A stretch of 64,000 nt of DNA from an uncultured Lachnospiraceae bacterium (GCA_902789555.1 CADAOF010000010.1:1-64000); one strand, 5' to 3'. Positions 7,852-16,798 are shown, counted from the stretch's first letter. Numbers and translations: made by a program. Notes: a model not told the origin generated them from the letters alone.

Positions 7852-9702
7852 TCACGTGATCAGCTTTACAATGCTCTGTTTCAGGAAAACCGCTGCCGTC
7901 AGCCAGACCGTTGCCAAATACATGAGAGCTAGAACGACGATCATGCTTCCCGCCTGCGCCACGTCCGGCAGCAGGAAAGGACCGTGAAGGATAAGAGCAT
8001 AGATTCCCGCCAACAGCACATACACAAGCGCAGCCAGCAGCAGCGATGCAGCCAGTTTCACCGCGTATTCCAGAAGAATCAGGCGACAGATACGGCCTTT
8101 GGGAAGACCGAAGATCTGCAGATATCCAAGTTCCTGCCGTCGGTAGAAGAGCTCCAAACGAATCACGGAGACTGTGTACAGACAGGCGATGGCAAAGAGC
8201 GCCAGAAGCACGATGAACGCCACGCGCACGTAGTATTCGGTTTGGGCCCGCAGCTGACGAATGTACTGCAGATAGTCATTTAAGCTGTCATCTTCGTTAT
8301 AGCGCAGTCGGTCCTGCAACGCCTCATCTTCCCAGATGCCCGGACAGCTTGCCATGATGACATTCAGATTGCTTTCCTTCTTTGTCCCTACTGTCTGAAG
8401 CAAAGAATAAGAGAGAAAGAGATACTGATTCTCTGCGCTGAGCGGCTTATCATCTTTTCCGTAGGCATAATACCAGTCGCGGCGAAAGTCACCGCGGAAT
8501 CCTTCATTGCTCACGATTCCGCTGACAGTAAGGTCCAGTCCGCAGAAGGAAAAAGACTGATTCAGGCATTGCTCCGGATGTTCCCTGTCATTGGATAAAG
8601 CCTCGGCCAAAGCTGAATCAACAAGGACCTCTGTCTCTTTCTCCGGGAAGCGGCCGCCGGCGATCGCGCCGGGCACTCCCAGAACGCTGTATTCCTTAGG
8701 CAGCAGATAATAGGCTGTGACATCTCCGTCTTCGGCATAATAATAATCATAGATCGTCAGGTGGCTTTTTGTTTCTTCGTCCAAACCTTTAACCACATCG
8801 CCGTACAGCCTTATCAGATCGACAGGCTTATCCTTCTTGTACAGACGGATGGCTTCTGATGTCACGTTTTTCTGCAGAGCTGAGCCAAGCAAAATAATCA
8901 GGAAGAAAATCGCTGTGAGCAACAGTTTTGCAGGCTTCAGCAATCCAGGCTGCCTTTTCAGGACGTAGGTTAAGCCCCCCATCCCGCGTCTGGATGCAGA
9001 GCCTTGCCCTCCCCCGCGCAAGGCGGGGGAGGGTGTCGCCGATGGCGACGGGAGAGGGCGACTTGTCCAGGACGCTTCCTCTGTTCGTCCCCCGCCGCCT
9101 GCCTGACGAGGGGGGAGGCAAGGCTTTATCACACCGTAATCCAGTTTTATGATCTCATCCGCATACGCATCAAAATATCCCTCGTGCGTAGCCACGATCA
9201 GGATCCGGTCAGGGCTTTTCACCCCGGCTATCATCTCTGCGATCTTCCGGGAGTTCTCATCATCCAAAGAAGCCGTCGGCTCGTCTGCCAGAAGCAGTTG
9301 TGGTTCCCGTAAAAGAGCCCGCTCGATGGCAGCCCGCTGGCGCTCTCCGCCCGAAAGCGTTCCGGGCAGCTTCTCCAACAGTTCGTTGATCCCGAGCATT
9401 TCAGCCTGCGCCTCCACAGCTCCGCCATCTCCCCGGATCAGCAGTAGATTTTCCCTTACCGTCAGCGTGGAGAGGAGCAGGCTGCGCTGAAAAATATAAG
9501 CGCTGCGCAGTTTCTGCGGTTCATAAATGATGCTGCCCTCATATTCTTTTTCTACCCCGCCGAGGATATTGAGGAGGGTACTTTTGCCGCAGCCGCTGAC
9601 GCCCTTGATCACATACAGCTTCCCGCCCTCAAAACAGTAATTCAGTGCTTTCAGGACCGGTCTGTCATAGCTTTTCGAAACGTTCTCAAGACGTATTTCC
9701 AT
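7852..9702 (-). CDS. ABC transporter, ATPase fused to FtsX/MacB-like permease (second of pair)
   Basis: A 616-residue protein. Residues 1-190 form an ABC ATPase: Walker A GVSGCGKST, signature LSGGE, Walker B LLLADEP, H-loop THE. The rest has one TM near residue 260, a large extracytoplasmic region, and three TM helices at the C-terminus (~485-616), the FtsX/MacB arrangement of antimicrobial-peptide exporters. Between the halves (residues ~194-234) sits a Pro/Gly/Ser/Arg-rich insert encoded by a palindromic repeat at 9001-9124. It is last in the BlaI-BlaR1 operon, 12 bp after its paralogue, with which it may form a heterodimer. The likely role is cell-wall-antibiotic or peptide efflux; this is inferred. 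Confidence 0.87.
   Translation of the reverse strand: MEIRLENVSKSYDRPVLKALNYCFEGGKLYVIKGVSGCGKSTLLNILGGVEKEYEGSIIYEPQKLRSAYIFQRSLLLSTLTVRENLLLIRGDGGAVEAQAEMLGINELLEKLPGTLSGGERQRAAIERALLREPQLLLADEPTASLDDENSRKIAEMIAGVKSPDRILIVATHEGYFDAYADEIIKLDYGVIKPCLPPRQAGGGGRTEEASWTSRPLPSPSATPSPALRGGGQGSASRRGMGGLTYVLKRQPGLLKPAKLLLTAIFFLIILLGSALQKNVTSEAIRLYKKDKPVDLIRLYGDVVKGLDEETKSHLTIYDYYYAEDGDVTAYYLLPKEYSVLGVPGAIAGGRFPEKETEVLVDSALAEALSNDREHPEQCLNQSFSFCGLDLTVSGIVSNEGFRGDFRRDWYYAYGKDDKPLSAENQYLFLSYSLLQTVGTKKESNLNVIMASCPGIWEDEALQDRLRYNEDDSLNDYLQYIRQLRAQTEYYVRVAFIVLLALFAIACLYTVSVIRLELFYRRQELGYLQIFGLPKGRICRLILLEYAVKLAASLLLAALVYVLLAGIYALILHGPFLLPDVAQAGSMIVVLALMYLATVWLTAAVFLKQSIVKLIT
9001..9124. repeat. MITE-like palindromic element inserted in frame in an ABC gene
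   Basis: The ends are near-perfect inverted repeats: GCCTTGCCCTCCCCC on the left and GGGGGAGGCAAGGC (9111-9124) on the right, with one extra base in the left arm. Inside are further hairpins: CCCTCCCCCGC/GCGGGGGAGGG (9007-9033) and GTCGCC/GGCGAC (9035-9049). It is read through without a stop and adds ~41 residues between the ATPase and permease domains. No clear target duplication is visible. Confidence 0.8.
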
Positions 9703-9714
9703 GCCGCACCTCCC

Positions 9715-11712
9715 CTACAGAAGGTCCCGGGCTGCCATAATGAGCTCATACCAGGTCCCGGAACGGAAGCGTTTAAACGTGAACCGCAGTACCAGCCAGG
9801 CCATTCCGAAAAGCAGAAAAACGAAGCCGGCGATCAGCCAGGGATTGTAGGTGAAAATCTCAAGCGGCAGCAACAACTTTTTATGGTTGATCAGGTTCAC
9901 TCTCATCGTCAGGATGACCGTCAGCACCGCAGCAATCAGCAGCTGTTTTGCCAGCTCCAGCAGGGATAAGCCCATAAGCTGCCGCAGCAGCTTCTTTTTT
10001 TCGAAACCGGCGTACTCAAACACCGCCGCAAAACGGCTGTTGTACAAAAATTCCGTACGGCGCAGCACGCCGTAAAACAGACCCGTAAGGAGCGTTGCCA
10101 GCGCAGCCGAAGGCAGCAGTATCCTCGAGATGAGGGGCCAGCGAAGCTCATAGCTGATCGGCAGGCCTGCCTTTTCCAAGTGGAAATCACCGCCGTACTT
10201 TTCATTCAGTGCATCGGCAAAATCCCGGTAATAGGAATCCATCGCGGCATAGTTCTGAAAATACAGATAGTATACCCGCTGCCAGCCGCCGCTTCCGGAA
10301 TAAAAGCTTTCATCCTCCCGGTAACCGTCAAGCGTGGAGGCGCTCCCGTAGTACAGATTCCGCTCATTATCGGGATCGACATTTTTTCCGTAATCAATCT
10401 GCGATACGTCCGCCGCGTCCAGATACACTCTTTCCGCATCGTTTAAATCTTCCGTGATGCCGACAATCGTCAGCTTCACGTCACCCCGCTGATACAGCTT
10501 TCGGCTTATGGTGCTTCCGATCAGCTTTTCCGGCCGCTTCCCTGCCAGCTTTTCTGCCATCGCCGGAGAAAGAATGATCTGATCCGGGCCGGTAAACCAG
10601 CTGCCGTATCGGATCCTGCTGCTGATACGGCAAAGCGAAGGATCATCCGGCAGAGCATTGAACGTCATTTCATAATCCGGTGAGTCATACATGATGACGT
10701 CCGGAGAATAAACGATGCCGTCCGGGCAGCTGCCGTTGTAACTTAAGGTCACCACCCGCAGCCGGGAATCCTCCGGCAGGACGTCGTTCACATCCAGTCC
10801 TCCGTGCAGGATCAGCTTCAGCATGTTCAAATGGTACAGCTTTGCCATGGTCACGTCGCTTTTATGCGCCGGAGTATCCGCCAGGCAGACAAGACAAAGA
10901 ACCAGGGTCAAAAAAAAGATAAAGCAGAAGCGGGAAAACTTCTCCCGCCGCCCGGAATGGAACCATTTCCTGAGGAAAGGAAAAGCACTGCGGTCCCGCC
11001 CGCCCCCGGACGCGGAGGCAAAGAGCGCCGAAGGTGACGAGAGGGGACGGCTTACCGGGCAGGCGTCCGGTTTCATCGCATCAGAAGAGGGACAGGATTC
11101 CACTCTTCCTGTCCCTTTATCAAACTGCAGCACAACGTCTGCATACGCTTTGGCATCCGGGTCATGCGTGGCGCACAGAATCAGGACTTCCCCGGACAAA
11201 TCCTTTAACAGCTCAAATATCTTTCGTTTATTCCCGTCATCCAGCGCCGCCGTCGGCTCATCTAAGAGCAGAACCTTCCGGCCTTTTACAAGCGCCCGGG
11301 CTAACGCCAGACGCTGCCGTTCTCCGCCGGAAAGCGTTGTCGGCAGCTGGTCCTTCTTTTCAGCCAGGCCAAAGCGATTCAGTTTTTTTTCAACCGTTTC
11401 ATCGGAAATACCAAGCAGTTTCAGATTGTCGGCAGCACTTAAGAAATCCGCAAAGAAGGGCTCCTGTGTAATGTATTCCGCCTCACCGCGCAGCATTTCC
11501 GGAAGTTCACGGTCAAAAGCTTCCCCCTGCCACTTAATGCTTCCCTCTTCAAAGGGCAGCATACCGGCCAGAATATTCAGAAAAGTCGTTTTGCCGCTGC
11601 CGCTTTCACCAAGGAGAAGGTAAAAGCCGGTATCGGACAGGCACAGATCGACGTCCCGCAGCGTCGGCGGCTGTCCCGGATAGCTTTTTTTCAAATGCTT
11701 GATGGTCATCAT
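9715..11712 (-). CDS. ABC transporter, ATPase fused to FtsX/MacB-like permease (first of pair)
   Basis: A 665-residue protein, paralogous to the next gene. Residues 1-200 are the ATPase (Walker A GESGSGKTT, signature LSGGE, Walker B LLLDEP, H-loop THD). A linker at ~205-245 contains SRPLSSPSA and SGGGRDRSAF, related to the insert in the downstream paralogue. A TM at ~255-275, an extracytoplasmic domain, and C-terminal TM helices (~525-640) follow. The start overlaps the BlaR1-like gene by 4 bp. Its regulation by the upstream BlaI/BlaR1 pair suggests induction by a cell-wall-active compound; the substrate is unknown. Confidence 0.87.
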   Translation of the reverse strand: MMTIKHLKKSYPGQPPTLRDVDLCLSDTGFYLLLGESGSGKTTFLNILAGMLPFEEGSIKWQGEAFDRELPEMLRGEAEYITQEPFFADFLSAADNLKLLGISDETVEKKLNRFGLAEKKDQLPTTLSGGERQRLALARALVKGRKVLLLDEPTAALDDGNKRKIFELLKDLSGEVLILCATHDPDAKAYADVVLQFDKGTGRVESCPSSDAMKPDACPVSRPLSSPSALFASASGGGRDRSAFPFLRKWFHSGRREKFSRFCFIFFLTLVLCLVCLADTPAHKSDVTMAKLYHLNMLKLILHGGLDVNDVLPEDSRLRVVTLSYNGSCPDGIVYSPDVIMYDSPDYEMTFNALPDDPSLCRISSRIRYGSWFTGPDQIILSPAMAEKLAGKRPEKLIGSTISRKLYQRGDVKLTIVGITEDLNDAERVYLDAADVSQIDYGKNVDPDNERNLYYGSASTLDGYREDESFYSGSGGWQRVYYLYFQNYAAMDSYYRDFADALNEKYGGDFHLEKAGLPISYELRWPLISRILLPSAALATLLTGLFYGVLRRTEFLYNSRFAAVFEYAGFEKKKLLRQLMGLSLLELAKQLLIAAVLTVILTMRVNLINHKKLLLPLEIFTYNPWLIAGFVFLLFGMAWLVLRFTFKRFRSGTWYELIMAARDLL
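10984..11110. repeat. Diverged in-frame linker insert related to the 9001-9124 element
   Basis: The segment encodes the linker of the first ABC gene. The stretch with CGCCGAAGGTGACGAGAGGGG lines up with the core of the 9001-9124 element, and the peptides share SRPL-SPSA and a GGG run. A GGGACAGGA/TCCTGTCCC hairpin lies at its end. The boundaries are approximate. Confidence 0.5.
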
Positions 11713-13643
11713 GGCATGGTTTCCTGCGTGCTCGGCACCGGCTGATCCGGGATATCATATTCCATACTGTCTCCGGTCCATTCGATCTCAGGCATACTTT
11801 CCCCCGGGCTGTCCTGTCTCGGCAGGTAATAATCTTCCGGCCATATGTTATTCATCAGGTCGTTTGTCATGTCATACAGCCGTCCGAAATCGATCTCACC
11901 GATCACTTTATTCCTGTAAGACTCCGCATTATAATTCGGTTCAAATTCCCGCCCTTTCAGACTCTCCGAGATCTGCCGCAGCAGGACATAGGCTTCCTGC
12001 TGATCCGGCGTTGCTTTTCCTTCTTCTACCAGATCAGAGAGTAAAACGAAGTTATCGGCACTGCCGTAAGCAACATCAATAAACACCTCGTCCATGAAGC
12101 CCCAGCATTCCAGGAGAGCAAAGCGGAACACATATCCGTCCAGAAATTCTCTCTCCCGGAAATAATCGGCCTCGTAGAACGGACCGTCGAAGCTTCTTTG
12201 CCGTTCCGGCCAGCGCGGCGTTGCCGTGAGCGCGGTTCTCATCAGACGGAAAAACTGATCTTTATCCAGCACTTCAAAATTTACTGTAGACGGATCTAAA
12301 GAGAGAAGATCCTCCGGCTTCGTGCCTGCCTTTAGCAGACTCTCAATCACAGCCAGATCCCGCTCCAGTCCCTCTGTATTCTCCGTGTAGCCGGCATCCT
12401 GATAGGAACCGGAAATACCGGTTTGATAGGGACTTAAGCTGACCGCTTTCACGGGAGAATCATTCCAGTGGCGGATATTATCGATTCTGAATGTATAGTA
12501 AGGTTTAGCGTCGGAAGAAAGATAAGCCTTAAAATCTTCATAAACAAAACTGAACACCCATCCGTCACCGGCCGGATCGCCTTCCCGGGCGGCAATCCGG
12601 TACCTGTTCTTCACACCGGTAAACGCCTCTCCAGTGGGTACTGTTGTTTCAGACGGATTCGTCAGTGCGCAGCCGGCTGCGAAAAGCGAAACGATCACCA
12701 TAACAGTCACGATCCCTGCACTGGGCTTCTTATACCGCAGGGCAGCCTTTACTCTTTCCCTGATTCCGACTTCTCCAAAGGCTGTAGGGCAGGCGCTGAT
12801 CCAGTGTTTCGGTGCGCTCAAGGCCAGAAGGGCGGAAGAATACGCCTTTCGGTACTCCGGCGACTGACCACGGATGGCTCGCTCGTCGCAGGCTTTTTCG
12901 ATATCCCGGCCAAGCAGAACATAACTGATCCACAGGACCGGATTGAACCAGTGGAGAGAAAGCAGCAGGAAGCCGAGCAATTTCCAGAGAGGATCTTTCC
13001 GGGCGATATGTGCCTTCTCGTGTGCCAGTACGCAGGCCTGATTCTCATCGGAAAGAGCTGAGGGAATATAGATACGCGGCCGCAGCAGGCCGAAGACAAA
13101 AGGCGTTCCCGGTTCATCGCAGAACCAGACATTTCCCTCCAGATGTACGGAAAGGCGGGATCTGCGCCACACAAGGAGATAACTCCCCATCATGTAAAGG
13201 AGCATGCCTACTGCGCCGGCCGCCCAGACAGTGGACAGGACCGGCAGATATTTTTCTCCCAGTGTCTTCGGTGCCGTAAGCGCGTCCTTCGTTACCAGCA
13301 CATAGGATTGACCGCTGTCATCTCTCTGCAGCATCACCTCCCGGCGCTCCACGATTTCCATGAATTCCTTATCATCGGAATCAATCCGGGTTAGTTCATC
13401 CGGGATTGATTCCGCCAGCCTTGTCACGGAGCTGCCGCTGCTTACCGTTTCCGGGATCACGGAAACCTTACTTTCCGGCAGTTGCCAGATGAGAAGACGC
13501 ACAGCGACCAGAAGCCAAAGTGCACAGACAAGGCCCCTCGGCGCTTTTCGGAAGCAGAAACGAAGCAGCATCACAAGTCCGGCTGCGACCGAAGCAGACA
13601 GGCTTATCTTCAGCACTTGCAAAAAGATTTCCTGCAGATTCAT
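11709..13643 (-). CDS. BlaR1/MecR1-type M56 zinc metalloprotease sensor
   Basis: A 644-residue protein. The N-terminal TM helices (residues ~8-30 and 38-55, then ~110-130) flank a cytoplasmic M56 peptidase domain with the zinc motif LAHEKAHI at ~207-214 and DIEKACDERA downstream. A further TM near residue 300 ends in SLFAAGC. The C-terminal ~320 residues are extracytoplasmic and do not resemble the penicillin-binding sensor of BlaR1, so the ligand is unknown. Family members sense a signal and trigger cleavage of the BlaI repressor. The gene overlaps blaI-like and ABC genes by 4 bp on each side. Confidence 0.88.
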   Translation of the reverse strand: MNLQEIFLQVLKISLSASVAAGLVMLLRFCFRKAPRGLVCALWLLVAVRLLIWQLPESKVSVIPETVSSGSSVTRLAESIPDELTRIDSDDKEFMEIVERREVMLQRDDSGQSYVLVTKDALTAPKTLGEKYLPVLSTVWAAGAVGMLLYMMGSYLLVWRRSRLSVHLEGNVWFCDEPGTPFVFGLLRPRIYIPSALSDENQACVLAHEKAHIARKDPLWKLLGFLLLSLHWFNPVLWISYVLLGRDIEKACDERAIRGQSPEYRKAYSSALLALSAPKHWISACPTAFGEVGIRERVKAALRYKKPSAGIVTVMVIVSLFAAGCALTNPSETTVPTGEAFTGVKNRYRIAAREGDPAGDGWVFSFVYEDFKAYLSSDAKPYYTFRIDNIRHWNDSPVKAVSLSPYQTGISGSYQDAGYTENTEGLERDLAVIESLLKAGTKPEDLLSLDPSTVNFEVLDKDQFFRLMRTALTATPRWPERQRSFDGPFYEADYFREREFLDGYVFRFALLECWGFMDEVFIDVAYGSADNFVLLSDLVEEGKATPDQQEAYVLLRQISESLKGREFEPNYNAESYRNKVIGEIDFGRLYDMTNDLMNNIWPEDYYLPRQDSPGESMPEIEWTGDSMEYDIPDQPVPSTQETMP

Positions 13644-14068
13644 TTCGCACCTCCCTGTTCCATCTCTTCCGGATGGACTTCGTGCTGTGCCGAATCATCT
13701 TCCACACAGGCGTCGATCAGCCGCCGGATCTCCTCTGCTTCCTGGACCTTCAGTTTTTTTCCGGCGGTAAAAGCTGCGATAAAGGCCGGCAGCGAGCTTT
13801 CAAAGGTGTCGCTCATGAAAGCTTCGGTCTGCGCGGCAATAAAACCTTCCCGGGTCAAAACAGCGGAAATGATCCCGTCCTCCGTCTTAAACAGGCCCTT
13901 ATCACAGAGTCGGCGAAGCACGGTATAGGTGGTGGAACGTGCCCAGTCGAGCTCTTTTTTGCAAAGTTTTACCAATTCTCCCGAAGAGATCGGTTCGTGG
14001 TCCCACACGATCTGGGCAAACGCGTTTTCTGCTGCTCCTAATCTGATTTCTGTCGTTATCCGGCTCAT
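13640..14068 (-). CDS. BlaI/MecI-family transcriptional repressor
   Basis: A 142-residue protein with a winged-helix N-terminus (VWDHEPISSGELVKLCKKE, RSTTYTVLRRLCDKGLF) and a helical dimerisation tail, as in BlaI/MecI. It should repress its own operon until cleaved through the BlaR1-like protease. The ribosome binding site is GGGAGG. Two dyads of the TACA-N3-TGTA type lie directly upstream over the promoter, matching known BlaI/MecI operators. Confidence 0.93.
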   Translation of the reverse strand: MSRITTEIRLGAAENAFAQIVWDHEPISSGELVKLCKKELDWARSTTYTVLRRLCDKGLFKTEDGIISAVLTREGFIAAQTEAFMSDTFESSLPAFIAAFTAGKKLKVQEAEEIRRLIDACVEDDSAQHEVHPEEMEQGGAK

Positions 14069-14090
14069 ACTGTCTTCCTCCCAAGAAAAC

Positions 14091-14146
14091 GCCTACAAGC
14101 TGTAAACATTTGCTTTGAGTTTACAACTTGTAGGCACCTGTGTCAA
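14091..14146 (-). promoter_or_regulatory. Promoter and double BlaI-type operator
   Basis: The minus-strand promoter is TTGACA (14141-14146), 17 bp, TAAACT (14118-14123). Two operators, TACAAGCTGTA (14094-14104) and TACAACTTGTA (14122-14132), are centred 28 bp apart and together form a larger 17-bp inverted repeat (14091-14107 with 14119-14135). One overlaps the -10, the other the transcription start. Confidence 0.9.
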
Positions 14147-14180
14147 GTCCTATTGCAAAAAACTTGTGTCAGAGTTGGGA

Positions 14181-15608
14181 TCAAAGCATTTGAAAATGCT
14201 TCAGCGCTTCTTCTATCACTTTTTCTTTCTCCTCCGAGCAGTTCGGCTGCCGGGATTCCTCTGATTTGGGCAAATTGTAATTCTCCCGCATATCCAGGCC
14301 GTGTTTTCTTTTCACCTGCGCGATATTCAGGTGTGTCACATGAAATCCGTAGTTTGCCTGTACCCATGCCTGGAGCTCATCATAAGTCGCACCGGTCTGC
14401 AAACCGGATGTATCCAGATTCTCCAAATCGAATTCCACCCGGATATGCTTTGTTGACATGTTTCCCTTGGAAAGCAAGACAACGCATTCCACATGCTCCG
14501 TGAAGGGGAAGAGTTCGAAAGGCCGAATCGCTTTGACGGCATAGCCGCCCTTCGTCAGCATGCCGAGGTCGCGGGCGAGAGATTCGGGACCGCAGGAGAC
14601 ATAGACGATACGCTCCGGGGAGAGGGCAAGGAGGGCGCGGATGAATTCCGGCGTGCAGCCGGAGCGCGGCGGATCGAGAAAGACAGCGTCCGCATGTTCA
14701 CTGCGGGCGGCAAGCTCCGTCATGAAGCGGCCGGCGTCGGCACGCACGAAGCGGGCGTTTTTAATATGGTTCATCCGTGCGTTTTCGCGGGCGTCGCGGA
14801 CGGCATCGGCGGAGAGTTCGGCGCCGATGACCTGCCCCGCGTGCCCTGCGGCGATGAGACCGATGGTCCCGGTGCCGCAGTAGGCATCGATGACCGTCTC
14901 CGTGCCGGTAAGTGCCGCGAAGTCCACCGCGGTCTCATAGAGCGGCTCCGTCATCACGGGATTGACCTGGAAAAAGGAGGCAGGTGAGAGCTTGAACGAA
15001 AGGCCGCAGAGCGTATCGGTGAGATACCCGGGGCCAAAGAGCGTGATGTTTTTCGCGCCGAGCACCATGCTCGTGCGGCGGTCGTTGACGTTCAGGATGA
15101 CGGAGGTCACCTTCGGATGCGCGGCGGTCAGCTGCTGCACGAACTTGTTCTTTCCGTGCATCTCCGGGGAGGCAGCGACCAGGATCACCATCATCTCACC
15201 TTCAGCACGGCTTTTCCGCACCATCACGTGGCGGAGAAGCCCGGTCTTCCGGACCTCGTTGTAGACGGGGAGGCCGAATTCCTTCGCAAGGCGGCAGACC
15301 GTGCGGATCACGGCCTGGCACTCTTCGTCGTCCAGGCGGCAGGAGGGGACGGTCACGACTTTGTGGCTGCCGGCTGCGTAGTACCCGCCGGAAATGCTGC
15401 CGTCCGCGCTGCGCGTAAGGACCTGGTGGACCTTGTGGCGGTAGTGAAGCGGATCGTCCATCCCGCAGATCTTTGAAACGGCGCAGAAAGACCCGAGCAG
15501 CTTTTCGAGACGCTTCTGCTTCTCGGCAAGCTGCCTGTCATAGGCAAGGTCGTCGTATTTGCAGCCGCCGCAGGCTCTGAAGCCCGGGCAGGAGGGAAGA
15601 GGGGCCAT
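14181..15608 (-). CDS. 23S rRNA/tRNA uracil-5-methyltransferase, RlmD/TrmA family, with C-terminal extension
   Basis: A 475-residue protein. It methylates C5 of a uridine in RNA with S-adenosylmethionine. An N-terminal [4Fe-4S] cluster motif (CPGFRACGGC, plus a later Cys) is present, while the TRAM domain is absent. The methyltransferase core shows DAYCGTGTIGL, FLDPPRSG and the nucleophile motif VSCGPESLARDL. After ~residue 385 an extra ~90 residues (TYDELQAWVQANYGFHVTHLNIAQVKRKHG...) form a small helical domain seen fused to, or separate from, this family in Clostridia. The start at 15608 has GGAGG at 5 bp. The exact RNA target cannot be told. Confidence 0.87.
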   Translation of the reverse strand: MAPLPSCPGFRACGGCKYDDLAYDRQLAEKQKRLEKLLGSFCAVSKICGMDDPLHYRHKVHQVLTRSADGSISGGYYAAGSHKVVTVPSCRLDDEECQAVIRTVCRLAKEFGLPVYNEVRKTGLLRHVMVRKSRAEGEMMVILVAASPEMHGKNKFVQQLTAAHPKVTSVILNVNDRRTSMVLGAKNITLFGPGYLTDTLCGLSFKLSPASFFQVNPVMTEPLYETAVDFAALTGTETVIDAYCGTGTIGLIAAGHAGQVIGAELSADAVRDARENARMNHIKNARFVRADAGRFMTELAARSEHADAVFLDPPRSGCTPEFIRALLALSPERIVYVSCGPESLARDLGMLTKGGYAVKAIRPFELFPFTEHVECVVLLSKGNMSTKHIRVEFDLENLDTSGLQTGATYDELQAWVQANYGFHVTHLNIAQVKRKHGLDMRENYNLPKSEESRQPNCSEEKEKVIEEALKHFQML

Positions 15609-15626
15609 GAAAACCTCCGGAGTCGT

Positions 15627-15654
15627 AAAAGGAAAAGCCCGGCTGCGGCCGGGC
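15627..15654 (-). terminator. Intrinsic terminator of the PTS IIC gene
   Basis: On the minus strand GCCCGGC pairs with GCCGGGC around a 4-base loop (15637-15654), followed by TTTTCCTTTT. It sits in the short gap between the IIC stop and the methyltransferase start. Confidence 0.7.
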
Positions 15655-15660
15655 AAAGGG

Positions 15661-16734
15661 TCAACTGAGTTTCATGTCGCCGTCCTTGATCCAGCCGAGT
15701 CTGCGGCAGGGGATGGCGATGAGATACGACAGAGCGGCCGGCAGCACGATGCAGATGAGTGCGAGGCCGAGCCAGTCAACACCGGTGGGAGAGACAGCCG
15801 CGGCGCCGCGGGAAACAGCCTTTGCCGACGGTGCAAGCCAGCCGGTAATGACGCCGATGGGGCCGCACATGCCGCAGGTGCCCATGCCGGAATTGATCGG
15901 TTCACCGTTCATCTGCAGCTTGAAAACGCAGGTCGCGATGGGACCGGTGATCGCGGACGCGAGGGTCGCCGGGATCCAGATCTTCGGGTTCTTCACGATG
16001 TTCGGCATCTGCAGCATGGAGGTGCCGAGACCCTGGGAGACCAGGCCGCCGAAACGGTTTTCCTTAAAGGAAATGACGGCGAAGCCGATCATCTGCGCGC
16101 AGCAGCCCGCGACGGCGGCGCCGCCCGCAAGGCCGGTCAGGCCGAGCACGGCGCAGATCGCGGCCGAGGAGATGGGCAGGGTCAGCGCGATGCCCACGAG
16201 AACCGAGACCGCGATGCCCATCCAGAAGGGCTGGAGCTTGGTCGCTTCGTCGATCAGCAGGCCGAAAGCGTTGGCAGCCTTGCCGATGGGCGGGGCAATG
16301 AGTTTTGCGAGCGCGACGCCGACGAGGATCGTCACGGCGGGCGTCACGAGGATATCCACTTTCGTCTCTTTTGACACGGCCTTGCCGCATTCGGCGGCAA
16401 TGATCGCGATGATCAGGACAGCGAGCGGTCCGCCCGCGCCGCCTTCCGCATTGGCGGCCCAGCCGACGGCAGCGAGAGAGAAGAGGACCATCGGATCGGC
16501 CTGCAGGGCGCGGCCGATGGCAACGGCCATCGCAGGTCCGCTCACGGCCATCGCGTAGGTCCCGATGTCCACGAGGAACTGGACGTTTAACTGCTGGCCG
16601 AGCGTTTTGATGATGGTACCGATGAGCAGGGAGCAGAAGAGACCCTGCGCCATGGCGCCGAGCGCGTCAATGCCGTAGCGCTTGCCGGAAAAGACGATGT
16701 TTTTGCGTTTCAGAAAGTCCTTGAAGGAAGCCAT
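15661..16734 (-). CDS. PTS-type EIIC permease (PTS_EIIC_2 family)
   Basis: A 357-residue membrane protein with about ten hydrophobic segments and the conserved GMGTCGMCGPIG loop near residue 245, as in PTS_EIIC_2 proteins. No IIA, IIB, HPr or sugar kinase gene is nearby, so sugar phosphorylation through this protein is uncertain and the solute unknown. The ATG at 16734 is chosen because it has an AAAAGGAGAT ribosome binding site; the frame is open further upstream. It has its own promoter at 16763-16791. Confidence 0.82.
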   Translation of the reverse strand: MASFKDFLKRKNIVFSGKRYGIDALGAMAQGLFCSLLIGTIIKTLGQQLNVQFLVDIGTYAMAVSGPAMAVAIGRALQADPMVLFSLAAVGWAANAEGGAGGPLAVLIIAIIAAECGKAVSKETKVDILVTPAVTILVGVALAKLIAPPIGKAANAFGLLIDEATKLQPFWMGIAVSVLVGIALTLPISSAAICAVLGLTGLAGGAAVAGCCAQMIGFAVISFKENRFGGLVSQGLGTSMLQMPNIVKNPKIWIPATLASAITGPIATCVFKLQMNGEPINSGMGTCGMCGPIGVITGWLAPSAKAVSRGAAAVSPTGVDWLGLALICIVLPAALSYLIAIPCRRLGWIKDGDMKLS

Positions 16735-16740
16735 TTCAGA

Positions 16741-16791
16741 TCTCCTTTTGGTTGCTGCCGCTATTGTACCCGCAAAAGGAGAAAATGGCAA
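16741..16791 (-). promoter_or_regulatory. Promoter of the IIC gene with an inverted repeat covering its ribosome binding site
   Basis: TTGCCA (16786-16791), 17 bp, TACAAT (16763-16768) on the minus strand. TCTCCTTTTG at 16741-16750 and CAAAAGGAGA at 16773-16782 are perfect inverted repeats. One copy is the Shine-Dalgarno sequence, the other lies in the promoter spacer. Confidence 0.75.
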
Positions 16792-16798
16792 GGATGAT

